From Faucicola sp902506215 (lineage in GTDB: Bacteria; Pseudomonadota; Gammaproteobacteria; Pseudomonadales; Moraxellaceae), in assembly GCA_016888885.1 (NCBI GenBank), contig CP069437.1:1984001-2048000 (forward strand): 64,000 nucleotides of DNA, written 5' to 3'. Shown here in pieces: positions 33,103 through 42,156 of the stretch (within the stretch, counting starts at the first letter, position 1; each line of letters opens with the position of its first letter). Below the pieces are notes generated by a model that was given only the letters and a program-made list of their open reading frames with translations, was not told where the DNA came from and searched no databases. Position numbers and translations under genes: made by a program.

Positions 33103-33115
33103 TTGTTGGATTTGG
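33092..33115 (-). repeat. Right terminal inverted repeat of the IS630 element
   Basis: Mirror of 32029-32052. It overlaps the last codons of the transposase. Confidence 0.8.
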
Positions 33116-33150
33116 TATAATTAGCAGGTTATAGTTAATAGTTAACTGAA

Positions 33151-33178
33151 AAAAGGGCGTTGCAAAACGTCCTTTTTT
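33151..33178 (+). terminator. Terminator beyond the IS, probably the original nfuA terminator
   Basis: AAAAGGGCGTT and AACGTCCTTTT form a stem with one G-U pair and a 4-nt loop, followed by T. Its spacing fits the pre-insertion end of nfuA. Confidence 0.75.
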
Positions 33179-33195
33179 GTTAAATTTTAACCAAT

Positions 33196-33225
33196 AAAAA
33201 ACCCAGTTGTGCACTGGGTTTTTTG
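33196..33225 (-). terminator. Bidirectional terminator after gltA
   Basis: AAAACCCAGT and ACTGGGTTTT form a 10-bp stem with a 4-6 nt loop and T-runs on both strands. It lies 15 bp beyond the gltA stop. Confidence 0.9.
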
Positions 33226-33240
33226 GTTTGACGTATTGGC

Positions 33241-34527
33241 TTAATCGCGGTCTTCAACTGCCACAAAGTCACGTTGTGTGTAGCCAGTATATAACTGACG
33301 TGGACGACCGATTTTGTAAGGTGCAGAGTGCATTTCTAACCAGTGGCTGATCCAACCAGACGTACGTGCTAACGCAAAGATTACGGTAAACATAGAGGTT
33401 GGAATACCGATGGCTTTTAGGATGATACCCGAGTAGAAGTCAACATTTGGATATAGGTTACGCTCTTTAAAGTACGGGTCATTTAAGGCGATTTGTTCAA
33501 GTTTCATCGCAAGTTCAAGTTGTGGATCTTTAATGCCAAGCTCGCCCAATACTTCGTCACAAGTTTCTTTCATCACTTTGGCGCGTGGGTCAAAGTTTTT
33601 ATAAACACGGTGACCAAAGCCCATCAATTTCACTTCTTTACGTTTTACTTTCTCCATAAATTCATCAACGTTGTCTACGCTGCCGATTTCATCCAGCATT
33701 TTAAGTACAGCTTCGTTGGCACCACCGTGCGCAGGTCCCCAAAGCGCCGCAATGCCTGCCGCGATACAAGCGTATGGGTTAGCGCCCGTAGAACCCGCTA
33801 GACGTACAGTTGACGTAGAGGCATTTTGTTCGTGGTCAGCATGTAAGGTAAAGATTTTGTCCATTGCTTTTGCAAGGATTGGATTGACTTTATAGTTGAC
33901 ATCTGCTGGGGTTGCAAACATCATGTGTAAGAAGTTTTCAGCGTAGTTTAAATCATTACGCGGATACATAAATGGTTGACCATTGCTATATTTGTAACAC
34001 ATGGCGGCGATGGTAGGCACTTTAGCAATCAAACGAATCGCCGTGATTTCACGATGGTCTTGTTTGCTCACATCAAGATTGTTGTGGTAGAACGCAGATA
34101 ACGCACCCATCACACCGACCATAATCGCCATCGGATGAGCGTCACGGCGGAAACCTTCAAAGAAACGACGTAATTGGTCATTCACCATTGAATGCTTACG
34201 AACTTTTTCGTAGAAATCGGCTTTTTGCTCAGCATTGGGTAATTCACCATGAATGAGTGCATACGCAACTTCTAAGTATTCTGCTTTATCAGCTAATTGG
34301 TCAATTGGGTAACCACGGTGTAACAAGATACCTTTGTCACCATCAATGAAGGTGATTTTTGATTCAGTGGAAGCGGATGACATGAAACCTGGATCGTATG
34401 TCCAAAAACCAGCTTGGGGTACTGCCTTAATATCGAGTACAGGATCGCCTAATGTTCCTTCAATGATAGGAAGCTCATAGTCCTGCCCATTGACGTGCAA
34501 GGTTGCAATATTGTCTTTCTCTGACAT
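33241..34527 (-). CDS. gltA: Citrate synthase
   Basis: 428 residues, matching the hexameric type I enzyme of E. coli (427). It condenses acetyl-CoA and oxaloacetate. Active-site segments: GHGGANEAVLKML (His near 265), FGHRVYKNFDPRAKVMK (His near 306) and PNVDFYSGIILKAIG (Asp near 363). It starts MSEKDNIATLHVNGQDYELP. Transcribed away from the sdh operon with a 780-bp gap, the arrangement common in gammaproteobacteria. Confidence 0.98.
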   Translation of the reverse strand: MSEKDNIATLHVNGQDYELPIIEGTLGDPVLDIKAVPQAGFWTYDPGFMSSASTESKITFIDGDKGILLHRGYPIDQLADKAEYLEVAYALIHGELPNAEQKADFYEKVRKHSMVNDQLRRFFEGFRRDAHPMAIMVGVMGALSAFYHNNLDVSKQDHREITAIRLIAKVPTIAAMCYKYSNGQPFMYPRNDLNYAENFLHMMFATPADVNYKVNPILAKAMDKIFTLHADHEQNASTSTVRLAGSTGANPYACIAAGIAALWGPAHGGANEAVLKMLDEIGSVDNVDEFMEKVKRKEVKLMGFGHRVYKNFDPRAKVMKETCDEVLGELGIKDPQLELAMKLEQIALNDPYFKERNLYPNVDFYSGIILKAIGIPTSMFTVIFALARTSGWISHWLEMHSAPYKIGRPRQLYTGYTQRDFVAVEDRD

Positions 34528-34926
34528 AAAATCCTCTCAGACGTGTAAAAAAAAGAAGACCTATACTTGCTCAAATGCATTGGCGCAATGACAAGGATAG
34601 GTGACTGCCCAGCCACACAGAGACGTGCAGGGCGACTTTATTAATAGCGAAAAAATAGCGAAAACCCAAAACTAAAACATATCTATATTAACAGTATTTT
34701 TGCCAAAAATGAAAGTAAATTTACGCCTTACGCGTACAAACAGTTAGTTATAATTAATAGGGGTTAAGTAAAACTATGCTCTATGCTTTCGCCACTCTAT
34801 CGCCCTTTACTATGGTTAAATATCTACATAGGTAAGTGGCAAAACGCGCAATCTTGTCAAATTATTTCTGAATTTTAATAGTGGGCTACAGTGGTTTGAT
34901 AAAAGATGGTTTTTTTTCTGTTTTTG

Positions 34927-34956
34927 TTTGTATTTGTAATCAAAGACTCTTATAAT
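34927..34956 (+). promoter_or_regulatory. Candidate sdh operon promoter
   Basis: TTTGTA (34927-34932) and TATAAT (34951-34956) with 18-bp spacing. A start near 34963 would give a leader of about 345 nt before sdhC. Confidence 0.45.
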
Positions 34957-35008
34957 TATAAAAATTTTACTGGTGGCTAGCTTTGTATTATTAATATTTG
35001 CTAAACAT

Positions 35009-35054
35009 AATTTACTTTTTAGCTTTGTGATTTAACAAAATTAAAAAGTAAATT
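35009..35054 (+). promoter_or_regulatory. 46-nt leader hairpin upstream of sdhC
   Basis: AATTTACTTTTTA (35009-35021) and TAAAAAGTAAATT (35042-35054) are a perfect 13-bp inverted repeat. Inside it TTTGT pairs with ACAAA across a 6-nt loop. The stem is AT-rich, with no T-tract beyond it. It lies about 250 nt before sdhC. Its function is unknown. Confidence 0.7.
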
Positions 35055-35307
35055 GTGGGTGGCTTTTTGTCGATTATTAGTTGGTAATTTATTAGTTTTT
35101 AATTGTGAGATACGATTAGGTTTGCGGCTAATAACTATCTATTCTGTGAATAATCCAAAGTACGCTAGCTATTCCTTATCTTCGATTTACCTGTTTTTTG
35201 ACAGGCTATGTGATTCATCAAATCCTACAAGTGATTTGAAGTTCGTGCTTGATATTTTGGATATTGGCATAGCGATAACACAGGTAAGTTATAACTGCGA
35301 ATAAAGG

Positions 35308-35697
35308 ATGCCCGCTGTGAAAAGCAACCGACCGATTGACCTTCCTTTAAGCCAAGTAATTAATGTTAATTCAAAAAACCCAATTGCTTTGGCTTCAATT
35401 ACCCACCGTGTTTCTGGTGTGGTGCTATTTCTCCTAATTCCTGTGATGTTATGGATTTTTCAAACGTCGCTTGCCAGTGCTGAAGGCTTTGCAGATATTT
35501 TCACTAGCCCCTTGGTGAAGTTTTTGGCTTGGATCTTTGTGGCTGCATTAGGCTACCATTTTGTGATGGGTTTAAAACATTTATTTGCCGATATGGGCAT
35601 GAATGAAGAATTAAACAGTGGTCGCACTGCGACATTCATTGGCTTTGTACTTGCAGCGCTTTGGGTTGTGGGTTCATTTGTATGGGTGATGTTCTAA
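35308..35697 (+). CDS. sdhC: Succinate dehydrogenase cytochrome b556 subunit
   Basis: 129 residues with three membrane segments (about 38-58, 70-92, 106-128). With SdhD it anchors the flavoprotein and Fe-S subunits and binds haem b and quinone. Signatures: SNRPIDLPLSQV, SITHRVSGVVLF (quinone-site Ser/Arg) and GYHFVMGLKHLFAD with the haem His. The ATG at 35308 has AAAGG only 1 base upstream. A GTG at 35317 is better spaced from AAAGGA and may be the real start (giving V-K-S-N-R-P). sdhD overlaps its stop codon. Confidence 0.94.
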   Translation: MPAVKSNRPIDLPLSQVINVNSKNPIALASITHRVSGVVLFLLIPVMLWIFQTSLASAEGFADIFTSPLVKFLAWIFVAALGYHFVMGLKHLFADMGMNEELNSGRTATFIGFVLAALWVVGSFVWVMF

Positions 35698-36032
35698 TGA
35701 AAAGTGCAACAGGTTTAACAGGCTCAGGCTCTCGCGATTGGGTGGTACAACGTATTAGTGCAGTTGTATTGGCAGTTTATTCATTGGTGATGTTGGGCTG
35801 GTTCTTAACCCACCAACCAACCTTTGAATTATGGCAAGGCTTTATGCTAAGCCTACCGATGCGCTTATTTACGCTATTGATGGTACTAGCATTAGCGGGT
35901 CATGCGTGGGTAGGGATGTGGACTGTGTTAACAGACTACGTTAAGTCAAATGGTTTACGTTTTGTGCTGCAATCTGCCATGATTCTTGCAGTCTTGGTTT
36001 ATTTATTTTGGGGCGTGATGATTTTCTTCTAA
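35697..36032 (+). CDS. sdhD: Succinate dehydrogenase membrane anchor subunit
   Basis: 111 residues from the ATG at 35697, which shares its first base with the sdhC stop (TAATG), suggesting translational coupling. Three membrane segments (about 19-41, 51-73, 87-110). The family features SGSRDWVVQRISAVVLAVYS and LALAGHAWVGMWTVLTDYVK (haem-ligand His and quinone-site Asp/Tyr) are present. An upstream extension inside sdhC is open but not credible. Confidence 0.94.
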   Translation: MKSATGLTGSGSRDWVVQRISAVVLAVYSLVMLGWFLTHQPTFELWQGFMLSLPMRLFTLLMVLALAGHAWVGMWTVLTDYVKSNGLRFVLQSAMILAVLVYLFWGVMIFF

Positions 36033-36137
36033 ACATCCTGTTAGATAAATTTTGTTAACGTATTTATCGATTTTGACCTCAGGGCTTTTATGCATGTATG
36101 TGGATAAAATCGAACCATCATTTAGGAAATTAAAGCA

Positions 36138-37991
36138 ATGGCAACAAAACAAGACAACACCATTAGCAATATTCAAAGCTTAACCTACGATGCGGTTATC
36201 GTTGGCGGCGGTGGCTCTGGTATGCGTGCGTCGCTACAATTGGCGCGTGGCGGTATGAATGTTGCGGTACTAACCAAAGTGTTCCCAACGCGTTCTCACA
36301 CGGTTGCTGCGCAAGGTGGTATTGGCGCAAGTTTGGGTAACATGAGTGATGATAACTGGCATTTTCACTTTTATGACACCATCAAAGGGTCTGACTGGTT
36401 AGGTGACCAAGACGCCATCGAGTATATGTGCCGTGAAGCACCAAAAGTGGTATATGAACTTGAGCATATGGGCATGCCATTTGACCGTAACGCAGATGGT
36501 ACGATTTATCAGCGTCCATTCGGTGGTCATACTGCCAACTACGGTGAAAAAGCGGTGCAACGTGCGTGTGCGGCAGCTGACCGTACAGGGCATGCGTTAT
36601 TGCATACGCTATATCAAAAAAATCTTGAGCAAGGCACAGAGTTTTTTATCGAGTGGATTGCGCTTGACTTGGTCAAAGATAGCAAAGGCGACATTAACGG
36701 GGTTATCGCGCTAGAGCAAGAAACAGGTCGTGTCGCGGTATTCCAAGCAAAAACAACTGTGTTAGCAACGGGTGGTGCAGGTCGTATTTTCGCTGCGTCT
36801 ACTAATGCCTTTATTAATACCGGTGACGGTCTAGGTATGGCAGTGCGTGCCGGTATTCCACTACAAGATATGGAATTTTGGCAATTTCACCCAACAGGCG
36901 TCGCAGGTGCGGGCGTATTATTGACCGAAGGTTGTCGTGGCGAAGGTGCGTTACTTCGCAATAAAGATGGCGAAGCCTTTATGGAGCGTTATGCGCCAAC
37001 CCTAAAAGACTTGGCACCGCGTGACTTTGTATCACGCTCAATGGACCAAGAGATCAAAGAAGGTCGCGGTTGTGGTCCAAATGGCGATTACGTGGTACTT
37101 GATATGACGCACTTAGGTGTGGATACCATCATGAAGCGTTTACCATCAGTTTATGAAATTGGTAAAAACTTCGCGAATGTTGACATTACCAAAGAGCCAA
37201 TCCCAGTGGTACCGACTATCCATTACCAAATGGGCGGTATCCCAACCAATATTCATGGTCAAGTGGTAATGCCAGACCTTGAAGCCGGTACCGATGCTGA
37301 TGGTCTATATGCCGAGCAAAAAATCGTGAAAGGCTTATATGCAATCGGCGAATGTTCATGTGTATCGGTGCACGGCGCCAACCGTCTAGGTACAAACTCA
37401 CTACTAGACTTGGTAGTATTTGGTCGTGCAGCGGGTCAACATATCATTGATGAATTCCATGCCGCTGACCGTCATGACTATGAGCCATTATCACCGCGTG
37501 TTCTTGACAAAACCTTGGCGCGTTTGAATGTGTTACAGCAATCTACGCAAGGCCTCAATGCGCAAGATGTGGCTGACGAAATCCGCCGTATCATGCAGCA
37601 ACATGCGGGTGTTTTCCGTACCCAAGCGTCAATGAATGAAGGTGTACAAAAAATCTTGGCACTTGAAAGCAAGGTCAATAGTCTTCACCTAGCTGATAAA
37701 TCGCAAGTGTTTAATACCGCACGTATTGAAGCGCTTGAAGTGGCGAACCTCTATGAAGTTGCCAAAGCAACGATGATTTCAGCTTCCCTGCGTCAAGAAT
37801 GTCGTGGCGCGCACACTGTTGTTGACTACGAACGTGCGGCAGATGATGCGTATGCCCCGCTTGGTCGTAATGACCACGAATGGATGAAACATACCCTTTG
37901 GTTCTCTGAAGGTAACCGTGTTATCTACAAACCGGTTCGCAAAAGCCCACTGACTGTAGACTATGTTGAGCCAAAAGTGCGTACATTCTAA
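36138..37991 (+). CDS. sdhA: Succinate dehydrogenase flavoprotein subunit
   Basis: 617 residues. It oxidises succinate to fumarate with covalently bound FAD. The dinucleotide fold is AVIVGGGGSGMRASLQLA. The flavin-attachment His is in TRSHTVAAQGGIGASLGN. Substrate-binding residues are in EFWQFHPTGVAGAGVLLTEG, the catalytic Arg is near ALLRNKDGEAFMERYAP, and HYQMGGIPTN and GANRLGTNSLLDLVVFG are typical. 105 bp after sdhD, with a 76-bp gap to sdhB. Motif spacing and length match E. coli SdhA (588) with a slightly longer N-terminus. Confidence 0.98.
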   Translation: MATKQDNTISNIQSLTYDAVIVGGGGSGMRASLQLARGGMNVAVLTKVFPTRSHTVAAQGGIGASLGNMSDDNWHFHFYDTIKGSDWLGDQDAIEYMCREAPKVVYELEHMGMPFDRNADGTIYQRPFGGHTANYGEKAVQRACAAADRTGHALLHTLYQKNLEQGTEFFIEWIALDLVKDSKGDINGVIALEQETGRVAVFQAKTTVLATGGAGRIFAASTNAFINTGDGLGMAVRAGIPLQDMEFWQFHPTGVAGAGVLLTEGCRGEGALLRNKDGEAFMERYAPTLKDLAPRDFVSRSMDQEIKEGRGCGPNGDYVVLDMTHLGVDTIMKRLPSVYEIGKNFANVDITKEPIPVVPTIHYQMGGIPTNIHGQVVMPDLEAGTDADGLYAEQKIVKGLYAIGECSCVSVHGANRLGTNSLLDLVVFGRAAGQHIIDEFHAADRHDYEPLSPRVLDKTLARLNVLQQSTQGLNAQDVADEIRRIMQQHAGVFRTQASMNEGVQKILALESKVNSLHLADKSQVFNTARIEALEVANLYEVAKATMISASLRQECRGAHTVVDYERAADDAYAPLGRNDHEWMKHTLWFSEGNRVIYKPVRKSPLTVDYVEPKVRTF

Positions 37992-38067
37992 TTAACATTT
38001 TTTGGTCTTTGCAAACTAGTGTGAAGACCCTATAAACCAATACCATAAACGTGTGGAGTTTAGCATT

Positions 38068-38778
38068 ATGAGCAGAGGTACTCGCACCATCGAGATTTTC
38101 CGCTACGATCCAGATAAAGACGCAGCACCCCGTATGCAGACATACCAAATTGAGCTTTTAGACTCTGACCGTATGTTATTAGACGTACTTGTCCGTTTGA
38201 AAAAAATGGACGAAACCATCAGTTTCCGCCGTTCGTGCCGTGAAGGTATTTGTGGCTCTGACGGTATGAACATCAATGGTAAAAACGGTCTATCATGTCT
38301 TATCAACATGAACACGCTACCACAAAAAATTACTTTACGCCCGCTACCTGGTTTACCTGTCGTGCGCGACTTAGTGGTAGATATGAACCAATTCTATGAG
38401 CAGTATGAAAAAGTTCATCCGTACTTGATTAATGACCAACCAGCGCCACCGACTGAACGTCTACAATCACCTGAAGACCGCGAAAAGTTAAACGGTCTAT
38501 ATGAATGTATTCTATGTGCGTGTTGTTCAACCAGCTGTCCATCATTCTGGTGGAACCCAGACAAGTTCTTAGGTCCATCAGCGTTATTGAATAGCTACCG
38601 CTTTGTGGCAGATAGCCGTGATACTAGCACACAGGAGCGTTTGGAACGTTTGGACGACCCATTTAGCTTGTTCCGTTGCCGTGGCATCATGAACTGTGTG
38701 TCGGTTTGTCCAAAAGGCTTAAATCCTACCAAAGCGATTGGTCACTTACGTAACATGCTGTTAGACCAAGCAGGTTAG
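38068..38778 (+). CDS. sdhB: Succinate dehydrogenase iron-sulfur subunit
   Basis: 236 residues from the ATG at 38068, with GGAG 9 bases upstream. It carries three clusters between SdhA and the quinone site: [2Fe-2S] in CREGICGSDGMNINGKNGLS with the following Cys, [4Fe-4S] in CILCACCSTSCPSFWW, and [3Fe-4S] in CRGIMNCVSVCPKGLNP with the preceding Cys cluster. The in-frame GTG at 38053 is a less likely start. A strong terminator follows, separating sdhCDAB from sucAB. Confidence 0.97.
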   Translation: MSRGTRTIEIFRYDPDKDAAPRMQTYQIELLDSDRMLLDVLVRLKKMDETISFRRSCREGICGSDGMNINGKNGLSCLINMNTLPQKITLRPLPGLPVVRDLVVDMNQFYEQYEKVHPYLINDQPAPPTERLQSPEDREKLNGLYECILCACCSTSCPSFWWNPDKFLGPSALLNSYRFVADSRDTSTQERLERLDDPFSLFRCRGIMNCVSVCPKGLNPTKAIGHLRNMLLDQAG

Positions 38779-38796
38779 TACCACAGTTTGGTGACA

Positions 38797-38827
38797 AAAA
38801 AGCTCTGTATCGACAGGGCTTTTTTTA
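38797..38827 (+). terminator. Rho-independent terminator after sdhB
   Basis: AAAAAGCTCTGT and ACAGGGCTTTTT form a stem with one G-U pair and a tetraloop, followed by T7. It lies about 18 bp after the sdhB stop. Confidence 0.88.
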
Positions 38828-39205
38828 TTGGGATGTGATAAATTAATAGTAATTGGCTATCTATTAATGAAAGTAATAAATGATATCCCAATATCATAAT
38901 ATTTTTTATACCTTTTCAGCCTAATGAATGAGATAAATTATCATTAATTTTGTATAATATACGATAGGTATCTATAGGGAATATTCATTTAGGTTTTCTA
39001 AGGAAGGAGAAAACTAACTTTCACATTACTCTTCTTTTACTACCATTTGATAGCCATTTATCCACACGCCAAGCCGCGTGAATCGCTATATTTAGTAAAT
39101 GAATGGTAACTATTACCTTAACAAAATTTTTTGTTAATTATAAAAATGCTAGGCTATTCCCTAAAATTTTTATTTCCACCTTTAAATACTACAGTAGAAA
39201 GAATC
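38828..39205. other. sucA upstream region with clustered palindromes
   Basis: The region should hold the sucA promoter. A TATAAT (38953-38958) lies about 250 bp before sucA without a good -35. Three AT-rich inverted repeats precede it: ATTAATAG/CTATTAAT (38842-38849/38861-38868), ATGATAT/ATATCAT (38880-38886/38891-38897) and GATAAATTATC (about 38932-38942). They are regulator-binding candidates. No gene seen. The open frame extends upstream of sucA to 39131, but its start there is not credible. Confidence 0.5.
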
Positions 39206-42148
39206 ATGGCTAATCAAAACCAAACTTCTGTCTCATCTGCTCAGTTTACCGAACTGTCCGCAGATAACGCAGCCTATCTTGAATCACTCTATGAAAAGTA
39301 TCTTCAAGATCCACAGAGCGTTGATGAAAAATATATTCCTTACTTTGCGCAGTTTGCCAAAGAGGATGATAAAAACGCCCTTCACCATACTATCCAAGAA
39401 CAATTTTTGCTATTAGCTCGCAACACCACTGCCCACAAAGTTGCCGGTCAATCAGCTGTAGGCGCCGTCAGCCCTTCTGAAATTCGTGAATTTGCGGACA
39501 ACCAAATGGGCGTGCAAAAACTGATTACCAGTTATCGCCGTCGTGGTCATCGTATTGCTAATCTAGATCCATTAGGACTGATGCCACGTCCAGAAGTTGA
39601 AGAATTGACTTTGGCTTATTATGGTCTTTCTGAAGCGGATTTAGACACTGTCTACCCTGTCAGCGACCTAAATATCGGTAAAGACAAAGCCACACTGCGT
39701 GAAATCATTCAAGTGCTAGAGCGAGTTTATTGTGGCAGCATCGGTGCAGAGTATTTCCATGTGACCACCGCCAAAGAAAAACGCTGGATTGAAAAATATC
39801 TAGAACAAAATCTTGGCTATATCAAATTTGACAATGAAAAACGTAAATCTATCCTTGAGCGTTTGACAGCAGCAGAAGGTTTAGAAAAATACTTAGCACG
39901 TAAATACACCGGTGTAAAACGTTTTGGTCTTGAGGGTGGTGAAAGCTTTATCCCGATGGTCAATGAGATAATTCAGCGTGCGGGTGAAAACGGTACCAAA
40001 GAAATGGTTATCGGTATGGCGCACCGTGGACGTTTAAACTTATTAGTAAATATCTTAGGTAAAAACCCTAAAGATTTGTTTGATGAGTTTGATGGTAAAA
40101 AACAACCGACCGTGGGTTCAGGTGACGTAAAATATCACAATGGTTTTTCATCCAACGTGATGACACCTGGCGGCGAAGCGCACTTGGCATTGGCATTTAA
40201 TCCCTCGCATCTTGAGATTGTATCGCCTGTATTGCTCGGTTCAGTGCGTGCGCGTCAAGTACGCCGTCAAGATAAAACCGGTGATGCTGTTTTGCCAATC
40301 GTGGTACACGGTGATGCCGCGTTCGCCGGTCAAGGTGTCAACCAAGAAACTTTCCAAATGTCACAAACTCGTGCGTATTCAACAGGTGGTACGCTGCATA
40401 TTATTATCAATAACCAAGTGGGTTTTACCACCAGCCGCTTAGAGGATGCACGTTCAACTGAATATTGTACCGACATCGCCAAAATGGTACACGCACCGAT
40501 TTTTCATGTAAACGGTGACGATCCAGAAGCTGTGGTATTTATGGCGCAGCTCGCCCATGACTATCGCCGAACTTTCCATAAAGATATCGTGATTGATATG
40601 TACTGTTACCGTCGTAACGGTCATAATGAAGCGGATGAACCTTCAGCCACTCAGCCGCTTATGTATTCGGTCATCAAAAAACTGCCAAGTACTCGTGAGC
40701 TATTTGTCAATAAATTGGTTGCCGAAGGCGTTATTAGCCAAGCAGAAGCAGTGGCACTTGAAAATGACTACCGTGAGTCACTCGATAAAGGCGAATATGT
40801 TGCTAGCGCACTCGTGCGTGAGCCAAATAAAACGCTGTATGTAGATTGGACACCTTATATTGGTCATAAGCTTGAAGACAATTGGGATACGGGCGTTGAT
40901 ATCAACAAGTTAAAAGCGTATGGTGAAAAAATGGCGCAAATACCGGAAGGCTATGAGCTACAACGCCAAGTGCAAAAATTGGTTGAACAGCGCAAAGCCA
41001 TGCAAACCGGTCAAGAGCCCTTGAACTGGGGCGCGGCAGAGACCTTGGCTTATGCGTCACTGGTCGAAGAAGGCTACCCAGTCCGTATTACGGGTGAAGA
41101 CGTGGGTCGTGGTACTTTCTCGCATCGCCATGCAGAATTGTTCAACATGAAAGACGGCAGTATGTATGTACCGCTTGCCAACATGAGCCCTAACCAAGCA
41201 CGCTTTGACATTTTTAACTCATTATTGTCAGAAGAAGCGGTATTGGCATTTGAATATGGTTACGCAACGACAGTACCCAATGCCCTAGTGATTTGGGAAG
41301 CGCAGTTCGGGGACTTTGCCAATGGCGCACAAGTGGTCATTGACCAATTTATTTCTTCAGGTGAAACCAAATGGCAACGTCTGTGTGGTCTGACCATGCT
41401 ATTACCACACGGCTATGAAGGTCAAGGTCCTGAGCACTCATCAGCGCGCCTAGAGCGTTATTTGCAGCTATGTGCTGAAGAAAATATGCAAGTGGTAACC
41501 CCAACTACACCTGCACAGATTTTCCATGTCCTGCGTCGTCAAGTGGTTCGCCCAGCGCGTAAACCGCTGATTGTGATGTCACCAAAATCACTGCTACGTC
41601 ATAAATTGGCGGTGTCAACGCTTGAAGAGCTTGCGCAAGGTCAGTTCCAAACTGTGATTTCAGAGATTGACCAACTTGATAATAATCAAGTGACGCGTTT
41701 AGTGTTGTGTGGCGGTAAAGTCTATTATGACTTGCTTGAAAAACGTCGTGAATTGGGTCTCAACCATGTGGCGATTGTGCGTATCGAGCAGCTTTATCCA
41801 TTACCTGAAGCACGTATTTTGGAAGAAGTGGCAAAATATCCAAACCTTGAAGGCATTGTCTGGGCACAAGAAGAGCCACGTAACCAAGGCGCTTGGTACT
41901 ATCTAGCACCGCACTTATTCCGTTTGATTGCACCGCCAAAACCAGCGACTCGTCCAACCAAAGCTTACTTGCTTGAGCCAGTTGCTCGCCCACCATCGGC
42001 AGCACCTGCCGTAGGTTCGATGCAAATGCACATAGAGCAGCAGCAAAAGGTTGTCAACGAAGCATTGGGTCTACCAAAGAATGAAGATTCAACCGAAAAC
42101 GCGCTAGAAGCTAAAGCAGAAATCGCAGAAAAACAAGCGACTGACTAA
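39206..42148 (+). CDS. sucA: 2-Oxoglutarate dehydrogenase E1 component
   Basis: 980 residues from the ATG at 39206 (preceded by GTAGAAAGA). This thiamine diphosphate enzyme decarboxylates 2-oxoglutarate and transfers the succinyl group to the lipoyl domain of SucB. Visible: the E2-binding N-terminus (YLESLYEKYLQDPQSVDEKY), ThDP/Mg motif region HGDAAFAGQGVNQETFQMS and IINNQVGFTTS, AHRGRLNLLVNILGK, and the C-terminal transketolase-like GEDVGRGTFSHRHA and EYGYATTVPNALVIWEAQFG. The C-terminal 25 residues are Glu/Ala-rich. It is followed by a hairpin and then sucB. Confidence 0.98.
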   Translation: MANQNQTSVSSAQFTELSADNAAYLESLYEKYLQDPQSVDEKYIPYFAQFAKEDDKNALHHTIQEQFLLLARNTTAHKVAGQSAVGAVSPSEIREFADNQMGVQKLITSYRRRGHRIANLDPLGLMPRPEVEELTLAYYGLSEADLDTVYPVSDLNIGKDKATLREIIQVLERVYCGSIGAEYFHVTTAKEKRWIEKYLEQNLGYIKFDNEKRKSILERLTAAEGLEKYLARKYTGVKRFGLEGGESFIPMVNEIIQRAGENGTKEMVIGMAHRGRLNLLVNILGKNPKDLFDEFDGKKQPTVGSGDVKYHNGFSSNVMTPGGEAHLALAFNPSHLEIVSPVLLGSVRARQVRRQDKTGDAVLPIVVHGDAAFAGQGVNQETFQMSQTRAYSTGGTLHIIINNQVGFTTSRLEDARSTEYCTDIAKMVHAPIFHVNGDDPEAVVFMAQLAHDYRRTFHKDIVIDMYCYRRNGHNEADEPSATQPLMYSVIKKLPSTRELFVNKLVAEGVISQAEAVALENDYRESLDKGEYVASALVREPNKTLYVDWTPYIGHKLEDNWDTGVDINKLKAYGEKMAQIPEGYELQRQVQKLVEQRKAMQTGQEPLNWGAAETLAYASLVEEGYPVRITGEDVGRGTFSHRHAELFNMKDGSMYVPLANMSPNQARFDIFNSLLSEEAVLAFEYGYATTVPNALVIWEAQFGDFANGAQVVIDQFISSGETKWQRLCGLTMLLPHGYEGQGPEHSSARLERYLQLCAEENMQVVTPTTPAQIFHVLRRQVVRPARKPLIVMSPKSLLRHKLAVSTLEELAQGQFQTVISEIDQLDNNQVTRLVLCGGKVYYDLLEKRRELGLNHVAIVRIEQLYPLPEARILEEVAKYPNLEGIVWAQEEPRNQGAWYYLAPHLFRLIAPPKPATRPTKAYLLEPVARPPSAAPAVGSMQMHIEQQQKVVNEALGLPKNEDSTENALEAKAEIAEKQATD

Positions 42149-42156
42149 GCGTTTTA

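Larger units (their letters stand above)
32029..33115 (+). mobile_element. IS630-family insertion sequence, 1087 bp, complete
   Basis: Imperfect terminal inverted repeats of about 24 bp: the left end begins ACCAAACCCA after TA and the right end (minus strand) begins ACCAAATCCA after TA, both reaching AGTAT at position 24. It is flanked by TA on both sides (32027-32028 and 33116-33117), the target duplication expected of IS630/Tc1-mariner elements. One transposase is encoded in two overlapping frames. Its length is normal for the family. The insertion point is just after nfuA. Confidence 0.9.
34528..35307. other. Divergent gltA-sdhC intergenic region, 780 bp
   Basis: This AT-rich region holds the promoters of gltA and of the sdh operon. 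It contains a candidate sdh promoter (34927-34956) and a large hairpin (35009-35054) in the predicted leader. The open frame at 35053-35304 has no Shine-Dalgarno and an unnatural composition, and I do not accept it as a gene. The length and structure leave room for long regulated leaders. Confidence 0.6.

Noticed and set aside
35053..35304. 83-codon open frame upstream of sdhC
   Set aside because: No Shine-Dalgarno, composition follows the AT-rich intergenic DNA, and it overlaps the right arm of the sdh leader hairpin. It resembles no protein I know.
39131..39205. 25-codon N-terminal extension of sucA
   Set aside because: It has no ribosome site, is hydrophobic and AT-driven, and the internal ATG at 39206 gives the family-typical start.
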